A model generated the notes under the pieces. The model saw only the letters and a list, made by a program, of their open reading frames with translations. It was not told where the DNA came from and searched no databases. A stretch of 11,562 nt of DNA from Opitutales bacterium (lineage in GTDB: Bacteria; Verrucomicrobiota; Verrucomicrobiia; Opitutales; Opitutaceae): assembly GCA_021772595.1 (NCBI GenBank), contig JAJFLS010000669.1:1-11562 (forward strand), given 5' to 3'. Shown here piece after piece: positions 5,778 to 11,562 of this stretch. The number at the start of each line of letters is the position of its first letter. The first letter of the stretch is position 1. The position numbers and the translations under genes were made by a program.

Positions 5778-5780
5778 AAA

Positions 5781-6308
5781 ATGAATACACTTAAAATACG
5801 ACCTGCGATAGCAGGGATCGTCGCCATGGCGCTTTGCCTATCGGCAACGGCCAAAGCGCGCGACAACAGCGTTGACGTTTCTATCGATTTCGGAAGTCCA
5901 AGCGAATATACCGATATCGAAACGGGAGCGCTCACCAGTCAAAAGGATAAACATTACGTTCTAGATCTCATAAGAGACGAGTTCCTGGACAATGCCAATA
6001 GGTATCTTCCATCTGGATACACCTTGGAAGTAAACATCCAGGATATTGATCTGGCAGGCGAGTACGAGTTCTTCTATACGCGCTATGATGATACGCGGAT
6101 AATGAGATCCGTCTACCCGCCACGCCTCAAGTTCAGCTACCTGATCCGAGACGATGAAATCATCGTGGAGCAAGGGGAGGAATCGCTCATCGACTTGAAC
6201 TACTTGTGGACCGCCACGCCGCTCTCGCAGCGAAACGAAACGGCTTACTACGTCAAAACCTTGGTTGCCGATTGGTTGCGGAGCGACATCGCCCGCAAGC
6301 TAAAGTGA
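5781..6308 (+). CDS. Secreted DUF3016 family protein
   Basis: A 175-residue exported protein. Residues 1-26 are a signal peptide (basic start, hydrophobic core, cleavage near ATAKA). The mature part matches what I know of DUF3016 (PF11219): an early VDVSIDFGSPSEYTDIE strand, the LPSGYTLEVNIQDIDLAGEYE core, the YPPRLKFSYLI motif and a C-terminal helix YVKTLVADWL. Family members are periplasmic or lipoprotein-like and of unknown function; no cysteine follows the signal peptide here, so it is not a lipoprotein. The gene is single. It is divergent from the 65-residue protein and convergent with the PD40 gene, whose stop is 17 bp away. A long hairpin precedes the ribosome binding site. The longer frame from 5685 is rejected because it would bury the signal peptide. 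Confidence 0.85.
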   Translation: MNTLKIRPAIAGIVAMALCLSATAKARDNSVDVSIDFGSPSEYTDIETGALTSQKDKHYVLDLIRDEFLDNANRYLPSGYTLEVNIQDIDLAGEYEFFYTRYDDTRIMRSVYPPRLKFSYLIRDDEIIVEQGEESLIDLNYLWTATPLSQRNETAYYVKTLVADWLRSDIARKLK

Positions 6309-6325
6309 GGCGCGATAAGCCACTC

Positions 6326-7474
6326 CTATTCGACCCGGATCGCCATAACGGGTTTGCCGAGATTGACGATTACGCTCGCGACACTACCGTCGGCGTTTTG
6401 GATGAAGGTGATTTTCCCAGGAAAATTCCGCGGGAAGAAAGCCGTGTCGGAAGAGGGTAGCAATTCCTCGTGTTGGCCGTTGTTGACCTGGCCGAAAAAC
6501 TGATCACCTCTTCGGGTAAAAGTGAAGGTTTGGCCGGTTTGTCCTTCAACTTGGAATGTGCCGAGGTAGGCATCCAATAGTGACGAATCAATCTTAGCGA
6601 CTTTGTCCGCTACGGGTTTTGGTCCCGCGATTGTCTTGTATTGTGAAACGATTTTCGAGCCGTCGGGCGACCAGTGGCCTCGGAATAGGCTTTGCTCTTC
6701 TGAGGAAACGCGCCGTTCGTTGGTGCCATCGATGTCTATCGCGTAGAGTTCAAAGCTCTGAGCTCTCAAATTCACACGCGAATACAGAATCCTTTCCCCA
6801 TCCGGTGACCAATCGGGGCGTTCGTCGTTGTGATCGTTTCTGGTTAAGCGAGCTAGTCCCGTTCCGTCTGCATTCATAATGTAGATCTCGCTGTTGCCGT
6901 CTCGATTGGAATTGAAAGCGATTCGCGATCCGTCAGCGGAAAAGGCCGGGTCGGTGCTGGAAAACTCAGTCGCAGTCAATCGTGACTGGCCCGATCCGTC
7001 AGCGTTCATGATATAGATTTCCCGATGTCCGTCTCGCTCCGAAGAAAAAACGATTCGAGCGCCGTCAGGCGACCAATCCGGCCAGCCGTCTCGGGCTTCG
7101 CCATCTGTGAGTCTCGTTTGATCTGATCCGTCCGTATTCATTGAATACACATCAGTATTGCCATCATTTTCACTCTGATGGGCGATACGCTTTCCGTCAG
7201 GAGACCAGGACCCATGGTCCTCTTTGGCCGGTCCGTTCGTCAGCCGCTCAATGTTTCCGCTGTCGATGTCCACAACATAAATATCCCGATTGCGACCTTC
7301 GCGCGCATCGAAGAGAATCCGCTTCCCATCTGGCGACCATTCGGGCTCCTCGGCGCTTTTCGGCTCCAGGGATAGCGGTTGCAAGTCTCCGGAACTCAAA
7401 TTCAAGACAGCGATGCCTCCATATGCAGGAAGGAGCGAAAGCGTTAGAAATACGATCCGTAGTAGAGACTTCAT
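6326..7474 (-). CDS. Secreted TolB-like PD40 beta-propeller protein with C-terminal DUF3471-like domain
   Basis: A 382-residue protein with a signal peptide (1-19, cleavage near PAYG). Five to six PD40/WD40-like repeats follow, each built on W-S-P-D-G-x-x-I and ending in (D/E)IYxMNxDGSxxxRLT; they start near 45, 88, 132, 176, 220 and 265. Together these make a TolB-type six-bladed propeller in the periplasm, probably binding a protein or peptide. The last 85 residues (from LLDAYLGTFQVEG) resemble the small beta domain (DUF3471-like) found at the end of secreted serine hydrolases, which is an unusual pairing. The gene lies 60 bp after the ABC permease on the same strand with no terminator between, so it is probably the last gene of the GntR/ABC operon. 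It is not tolB itself, because no tol/pal genes are nearby. Confidence 0.85.
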   Translation of the reverse strand: MKSLLRIVFLTLSLLPAYGGIAVLNLSSGDLQPLSLEPKSAEEPEWSPDGKRILFDAREGRNRDIYVVDIDSGNIERLTNGPAKEDHGSWSPDGKRIAHQSENDGNTDVYSMNTDGSDQTRLTDGEARDGWPDWSPDGARIVFSSERDGHREIYIMNADGSGQSRLTATEFSSTDPAFSADGSRIAFNSNRDGNSEIYIMNADGTGLARLTRNDHNDERPDWSPDGERILYSRVNLRAQSFELYAIDIDGTNERRVSSEEQSLFRGHWSPDGSKIVSQYKTIAGPKPVADKVAKIDSSLLDAYLGTFQVEGQTGQTFTFTRRGDQFFGQVNNGQHEELLPSSDTAFFPRNFPGKITFIQNADGSVASVIVNLGKPVMAIRVE

Positions 7475-7534
7475 AGTTAGTAACAGTTTGGATTTAGTGC
7501 GGTTGAAATTTGCGAGAAAGGTCTCTTGAGACTT

Positions 7535-9265
7535 CTATTCGGCTGAGCTCGCTTCCCTGCGATCATTCTGCTCGCTGGATAGCTGATGAGATCGAATGGC
7601 CGAGATCTGTTCGGATAGATCGCCGAGCTCCATCGCATGTTGGAGAACACGGTTTCCGCTTTTCTTCACGTCGATGACGATCAGCTTTAATCGCTTGCGA
7701 TCAATCGCGACGTTCTCGTCATGATCCATCTCAAACGTGAGCAGCTTGTGTCGCCTTTTCATATTGGGTCCGAAGAACGGAGATCCAGCATCCACATGAA
7801 ACTTGCGCTCACCACTACTATCAAACTGTGGGCGACCAACCGACATAAGCGAATTGATAGGGTCGTACAGAAAGTACACGCGTATGGTGTTGCCGATTCG
7901 CTCAACCTCGGGAACGTCGCTTCTAACGGAGTTGAAGCTGCTTGCGAATCGAGTTTCTACAACTCCGACCTTCGCCAATTGGCGGCGCAATCCGATTTTG
8001 GGGCCTTCATCGATTCTATCATTGTAAAATCTATTGCCACTAACGACTGAAAGGATCTTATTCGCGAATAGTTTATTCTTCCTTTCTAGAGGCAGTTCCT
8101 TCACGGAGACGAGTTGGTACTCTGAAAAATAGCTGCTCAGCGTTAGCGACGCGCCATCATGAAATGCTTTCATCTCATTGTCTTTGTTAAAGGCTAGCAA
8201 TGCGCTCCGAAAAGTCTGATCTGCTTGGTCCGTTGGGGCATTGGCCATGATGTATCCAGAATTTTCCAATATCGTTAGAAATGGCGCCGGACTCCATAGC
8301 GCATGGCGCCAGTTGGTAGAGCGCTCTTGCCTGCCTCCACGATCAGATGTAAGTACAGAATCCGTTTTCAGTGGAACGAGCACTCGATCCGGGATTGAAT
8401 CCTCAATTCTAAAAATCCGGTGAATGCCGAGGACATTACGATACGAAGAACGAACGTATTGAGCGGGAACGAGCGTAGCGCTCTCTAAATCGTTCGCTTC
8501 GTTTAGAATGACATCCTGGTGGTTCGTAAGGCGCGGAATCGCAATTAGCGGCGCAAAGAAGACGCCAAGAAAAGCTATTTTCACCGCCTTCCTACGCTCG
8601 CGGAATAGCGACTGAAAGACAAATGCCGCAGCAAAGCCAATCGCAAGAATCAACTTAATCGTGAACTCCCAATTGGGACTAGGTTGGAGCCTGAGTCCTT
8701 CTGTCATTAAAAGCCACGAGAAGACGATCCAGAGCGCCGTCAGTCCAACAGTCGCAACCATGATTATCATCGTTCGCGCCACGTCTGGCGTAATTGATGC
8801 GACAAAGAGAACGGGCAGCAAAATCAGTCCGTAGCCCCATATATTATTTGGAATCACCCAGAGGACATCCAAACCTGCACCACCTATCAGACCGGTTAGA
8901 ATATCGAAATAAGTAGGAGCTATGACAAACGCGAGCGTTGCGCTTGCGATTTTTGCGGTCAAGAGGTGCTTCTCTCTCGCTGGGCGTGTGACCCAAAAGG
9001 CCTCGTCGTCGTTTAAGTTATCAGATTCCATCCACCCCGCAACAACAGCCAGCATTAGCATGAACATGGATACATAGGTCGACACTGCGAAAAACAAGCC
9101 CAGGTTACCGATGTTCTCCAAAAAATGATTTGGGCCCACAAATGCGGGAAATGGATTCGACACGAAAACGAATCGTATCGACAGCATGACTAGGTAAATC
9201 GCCAGCGCGAATCTCGCCGCGTAAAGGTCTTTCAGGACGTTGCTAATTATGAATTTGGGATCCAT
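7535..9265 (-). CDS. ABC-2-like transporter permease with large soluble C-terminal domain
   Basis: A 576-residue membrane protein. About seven hydrophobic helices occupy the N-terminal half (roughly 17-35, 57-77, 105-123, 142-158, 164-187, 203-221, 229-244). Between helices two and three, FWVTRPAREKHLLTAK matches the cytoplasmic coupling loop common in ABC-2-type permeases. Residues 250-576 are soluble and, with an odd number of helices, probably extracytoplasmic; I recognise no domain there. The start at 9265 has GGAGG five bases upstream and overlaps the end of the ATPase gene by 23 bp, so translation of the two is probably coupled. With that ATPase it forms an ABC complex. Its substrate is not evident; YtrB-type relatives act in cell-envelope physiology or antibiotic stress. 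Confidence 0.85.
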   Translation of the reverse strand: MDPKFIISNVLKDLYAARFALAIYLVMLSIRFVFVSNPFPAFVGPNHFLENIGNLGLFFAVSTYVSMFMLMLAVVAGWMESDNLNDDEAFWVTRPAREKHLLTAKIASATLAFVIAPTYFDILTGLIGGAGLDVLWVIPNNIWGYGLILLPVLFVASITPDVARTMIIMVATVGLTALWIVFSWLLMTEGLRLQPSPNWEFTIKLILAIGFAAAFVFQSLFRERRKAVKIAFLGVFFAPLIAIPRLTNHQDVILNEANDLESATLVPAQYVRSSYRNVLGIHRIFRIEDSIPDRVLVPLKTDSVLTSDRGGRQERSTNWRHALWSPAPFLTILENSGYIMANAPTDQADQTFRSALLAFNKDNEMKAFHDGASLTLSSYFSEYQLVSVKELPLERKNKLFANKILSVVSGNRFYNDRIDEGPKIGLRRQLAKVGVVETRFASSFNSVRSDVPEVERIGNTIRVYFLYDPINSLMSVGRPQFDSSGERKFHVDAGSPFFGPNMKRRHKLLTFEMDHDENVAIDRKRLKLIVIDVKKSGNRVLQHAMELGDLSEQISAIRSHQLSSEQNDRREASSAE

Positions 9266-10199
9266 ATTTTCCTCCGATTTCTTTCTTGTTCTGTTTTACT
9301 AAAGCCACGTAGATTTCGCGCAGACTCATCGGCTCGAATGTGACGCGCTCTACTCCAGGTAGAATCGCGTGGATGAGTTGCTCGCTTTTATCGGGATCAA
9401 AATGCGTATCGAAAAACTCGATATTGCGTAGATTCGTCCGCGTGTTCTTCCATCCCGATGGGAGCGACGGTGGAAGCGTTGCGTTTTCCGAGATGACGAC
9501 CGAAACGCGTCTGACGCGTTCTTTGAGAGAGTCGACCTCTTCGTCGAGTTCAAGCTTGCCCGCTTCGATGATTCCGACGCTATCAGCCAAGCGCTCCACA
9601 TCTTCAATGTCGTGAGAAGAGATTAAAGCCGTTCGATTTCCGACCTGCGACCAGTCGAGAAGGCCGTCAATACATTCCTCTCGAATGACCGGATCCAAGC
9701 CGGAGAAAGGCTCGTCGAGAACGAGGACGTCTGGATAGTAGATCAGCGAGATTAGAAACTTCGTTTTCATGCGCATGCCTCGCGACATCGCTTTGAGCTT
9801 CTTGTCGAGCGGCAGGTCGTATTCCGTTAGTAGCTTGTTGAGGAAGTCTTTGTCCCAATTGGGATAGTACGGACGTAGAAAGCGAAGCAATTGCTCAAGC
9901 GTCATCCAATCCGGCAGTTTTTGGTTTTCAGAGACGTAGCCGATTTTCTGATACACCGATGAATCCATGCGAGTCGACGATTGTCCCAACACACTGCATT
10001 GGCCGCTTGTGGGAGCGATGATTCCCATCAGCATTTTGAGCGTCGTGGTTTTGCCCGCGCCATTCGGTCCGAGGAGAGCATAGATGCTGCCGCGGTTGAT
10101 ACTCAAATCGAGATCGGAGACAGCATCCTGGTCTTTGTATCGTTTGTTTAGGGCCCTCGCCTCAATAGCGAGTTGATCCGTTTCGGCTAGTTTCGTCAT
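9243..10199 (-). CDS. ABC transporter ATP-binding protein (YtrB-like)
   Basis: A 318-residue ATPase that energises the permease encoded next. Walker A is GPNGAGKTT (44-52), the Q-loop region is GYVSENQ (87-93), and the signature is MSRGMRMK (138-145) in place of LSGGQ. Walker B is VLVLDEP (158-164), the D-loop SGLD follows, and the H-loop His is at 196 (LISSHD). The degenerate signature is typical of ABC-2-type ATPases. The last 100 residues form the C-terminal extension common in that group. The ATG at 10199 is preceded by GGAAGGAAA and overlaps the GntR stop as ATGA. That overlap makes it the true start, rather than upstream in-frame codons that would add 20 residues. Confidence 0.95.
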   Translation of the reverse strand: MTKLAETDQLAIEARALNKRYKDQDAVSDLDLSINRGSIYALLGPNGAGKTTTLKMLMGIIAPTSGQCSVLGQSSTRMDSSVYQKIGYVSENQKLPDWMTLEQLLRFLRPYYPNWDKDFLNKLLTEYDLPLDKKLKAMSRGMRMKTKFLISLIYYPDVLVLDEPFSGLDPVIREECIDGLLDWSQVGNRTALISSHDIEDVERLADSVGIIEAGKLELDEEVDSLKERVRRVSVVISENATLPPSLPSGWKNTRTNLRNIEFFDTHFDPDKSEQLIHAILPGVERVTFEPMSLREIYVALVKQNKKEIGGKYGSQIHN

Positions 10200-10573
10200 T
10201 CGATTTCCTTCCATTCGGTTTCGAGTTCTTTCAGAAATTCCTTCCAGTCCAGGCCGCACAGCTTCGCGTCGACGACGAGTCGCTGTATGTCTTTATTGAG
10301 AAGGACTGCTTTCTCTTTCTGGTTCGCCTCCCAACCCGAGCTCACCTGCGTGCCCAGGTTCGGACGCGTTTCCAACACTCCCTCATCTACCAAAGCGGCC
10401 ACACTTTTATGGGCTGTCTTTGGATTGATTTTCAAAGATCTGCTTAACTCACGCACCGAAGGAAATGGGTCTCCAGAGCGAAGTTGTCCCGACACAACCG
10501 CTCGCTTGACCGCTCTCACGACCTGTTCCGACGCTGGCTGCGTCCGGTTAAGCTGTATTGAAAATGTAAGCAT
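10196..10573 (-). CDS. GntR family transcriptional regulator, YtrA-like subfamily
   Basis: A 125-residue regulator. The winged helix-turn-helix (about 13-78) carries the GntR hallmarks LRSGDPFPSVRELSRSL, NPKTAHKSVAALVDEGVLE and GTQV. Only a short helical tail of about 45 residues follows instead of a large ligand domain. This is the YtrA pattern: small regulators that open and repress ABC operons, usually responding to envelope-active compounds. I chose the ATG at 10573. A longer frame from a TTG at 10621 would run through a perfect 20-bp palindrome and a TTGACT box and would add residues that family members lack. It overlaps the ATPase start by four bases. It probably binds the palindrome 15 bp upstream and represses its own operon; the inducer cannot be seen. 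Confidence 0.93.
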   Translation of the reverse strand: MLTFSIQLNRTQPASEQVVRAVKRAVVSGQLRSGDPFPSVRELSRSLKINPKTAHKSVAALVDEGVLETRPNLGTQVSSGWEANQKEKAVLLNKDIQRLVVDAKLCGLDWKEFLKELETEWKEIE

Positions 10574-10587
10574 CTTCTTCGTTCGTT

Positions 10588-10607
10588 CCACGTACCATGG
10601 TACGTGG
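10588..10607. promoter_or_regulatory. Probable GntR operator: perfect 20-bp palindrome
   Basis: CCACGTACCATGGTACGTGG reads the same on both strands. It ends 15 bp before the regulator ATG, in the position of an autoregulatory operator. On the minus strand a TTGACT box (10616-10621) lies eight bases upstream, so a bound repressor would sit over the -10 region. A further GTACC half-site (10606-10610) adjoins it, giving three half-sites. Confidence 0.75.
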
Positions 10608-10715
10608 TACGGTTGAGTCAAGCGTTTTAGTTAAATTGATCTCTCAAGGTTTCATTTCGTCATCGGAGCTTGCTTGCATGCGAACTTCTTAGTCGCTACT
10701 ACTCCCCTCACAATT

Positions 10716-11222
10716 ATGACAGCTCAACCTGACGACCAAGATCCCGCAGATCCACAGGCAAACAATCCCAGCGCCTGCGGCCTCCCCTCCAACGCAAACA
10801 TCGACGCACGCGGGCCTGTTCAAAAATCAGACGAGGAGTGGAAAGCCCAACTCACTCCCAACCAGTATCGCGTGCTCCGCGACCAAGGAACCGAGCCTCC
10901 CTTCTCAAACGAGTACTGGAATCACAAGGCGGACGGAACCTACGCCTGCGCCGGCTGCGGAACGCCTCTCTTTTTGAGCGATACCAAATTCGATTCCGGA
11001 ACCGGCTGGCCGAGCTTTTTCGCTCCTCACGAGCCTGAGCAAGTAGGCGAGACCGTCGACACCAGTTACGGGGTGAGCCGCACCGAAGTGCACTGCAATG
11101 CCTGCGGCGGCCACTTGGGCCACCTCTTCCCAGATGGACCGAAACCCACTGGACAGCGCTACTGCATCAACTCGGCTTCGCTCGCGTTCTCGGAAGACTC
11201 TTCTCATCCAACGGAACCGTAG
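10716..11222 (+). CDS. msrB: Peptide-methionine (R)-S-oxide reductase
   Basis: A 168-residue MsrB that reduces methionine-R-sulfoxide in oxidised proteins with thioredoxin as electron donor. The domain starts at SDEEWKAQLTPNQYRVLR (about 38-55). Zinc ligands are CAGC (C78, C81) and CNAC (C127, C130). GTGWPSF (95-101), GGHLGHLFPDG and RYCINSASL, with catalytic Cys 150, complete the active site. The first 35 residues are a polar, low-complexity extension with one cysteine (C21) and no signal peptide, so the enzyme should be cytoplasmic. The start is uncertain: ATG 10716 has no clear ribosome binding site, while TTG 10674 has GGAG five bases upstream and would add 14 residues. aat begins two bases after the stop, so the two genes are cotranscribed. 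The gene is divergent from the GntR operon. Confidence 0.95.
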   Translation: MTAQPDDQDPADPQANNPSACGLPSNANIDARGPVQKSDEEWKAQLTPNQYRVLRDQGTEPPFSNEYWNHKADGTYACAGCGTPLFLSDTKFDSGTGWPSFFAPHEPEQVGETVDTSYGVSRTEVHCNACGGHLGHLFPDGPKPTGQRYCINSASLAFSEDSSHPTEP

Positions 11223-11224
11223 TT

Positions 11225-11562
11225 TTGTCCTACGCAATCCTATCGAACCAAATCGAATTCCCATCGCCTTCGTCGGCCGATGAAGACGGTCTGCTCGCCA
11301 TCGGAGGCGACCTGAAACCGGAGCGACTCATCGAATCCTACTCGAACGGCATATTCCCCTGGTACTCCGAGGGACAGCCCATCCTCTGGTTCTCGCCCAA
11401 CCCGCGAATGGTGCTCTATCCAAATAACTTTAAGCGCTCGGACACGCTCTCCCGGGCCATCAGGTCCGGCCGTTTCGAGTTCCGGATAGACACGAATTTC
11501 GAAGCAGTCATTCGCGCCTGCTCCTCAATTCCGCGACCCGAGCAGGACGGCACCTGGATCAC
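11225..11562 (+). CDS. aat: Leucyl/phenylalanyl-tRNA-protein transferase (5' part)
   Basis: The first 112 residues of Aat, cut by the window edge. The enzyme adds Leu or Phe from aminoacyl-tRNA to proteins with N-terminal Lys or Arg, marking them for ClpAP through the N-degron pathway. The reading frame shows the family hallmarks IEFPSP, GLLAIGGDL, NGIFPWYSEGQPILWFSPNPRMVL and, near the edge, DGTWI. The apparent start is TTG 11225, two bases after the msrB stop. It gives an N-terminus of normal length for the family, and no ATG is available before the conserved region. Translational coupling to msrB is likely. Confidence 0.93.
   Translation, partial: MSYAILSNQIEFPSPSSADEDGLLAIGGDLKPERLIESYSNGIFPWYSEGQPILWFSPNPRMVLYPNNFKRSDTLSRAIRSGRFEFRIDTNFEAVIRACSSIPRPEQDGTWI

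Noticed and set aside
5621..5795. Short plus-strand frame starting at an ATG before the DUF3016 gene
   Set aside because: It has no ribosome binding site, runs through the inverted repeat and overlaps the real start in another frame. The composition is unremarkable.
6326..7474. Identification of the propeller protein as TolB
   Set aside because: The N-terminal TolB domain and any tol/pal neighbours are missing, and the C-terminal extra domain does not fit TolB.
7522..7533. GTCTCTTGAGAC between the PD40 and permease genes as a terminator
   Set aside because: The stem is five bases with a two-base loop and no T-run, so it is too weak to split the operon.

Overview
The window looks like chromosomal DNA from a free-living Gram-negative bacterium with moderate GC content. 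I infer Verrucomicrobiota (Opitutae / Puniceicoccales-like). The basis is the gene mix: a bacterial SMUG1-type uracil-DNA glycosylase, a TIGR04283-type glycosyltransferase, a GntR(YtrA-like)/ABC module with a PD40 propeller protein, and short lysine/serine-rich proteins. This placement rests on general family knowledge, not on a search. I see no phage genes, insertion sequences, CRISPR arrays, rRNA or tRNA.

Layout. (1) About 1-2360 holds a sigma-54 regulatory module on the minus strand: an NtrC-type response regulator (797-2194), and downstream a 131-residue secreted helical protein (157-552). Between them lie a near-consensus sigma-54 promoter (616-632) and two copies of the palindrome TGGGAA-N4-TTCCCA (718-733, 762-777), about 120 and 164 bp upstream of the predicted start of transcription. 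This is the classic layout of an enhancer-binding protein and its target. No histidine kinase is visible. (2) About 2361-4260, plus strand: a 76-residue unknown, a DEDDh 3'-5' exonuclease and a family-2 glycosyltransferase, closed by a terminator. (3) About 4300-5530: a 29-residue membrane microprotein on the minus strand with a strong ribosome binding site, a SMUG1 glycosylase on the plus strand, and a 65-residue Lys/Ser-rich protein on the minus strand. (4) 5781-6308: a secreted DUF3016 protein with a long inverted repeat in its leader. (5) 10573 down to 6326, minus strand: a compact operon GntR regulator > ABC ATPase > ABC-2-like permease > secreted PD40 beta-propeller protein. The first three genes overlap, and a perfect 20-bp palindrome lies just upstream of the regulator start. 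(6) 10716 to the end, plus strand: methionine-R-sulfoxide reductase (msrB), followed at once by the start of leucyl/phenylalanyl-tRNA-protein transferase (aat), which runs off the window.

Two self-contained regulatory circuits stand out. In the sigma-54 module, regulator, enhancer sites, promoter and target can all be read directly from the sequence. In the GntR/ABC operon, the palindrome probably serves for autorepression. The first is the best candidate for an undescribed system, because its target protein belongs to no family I recognise.
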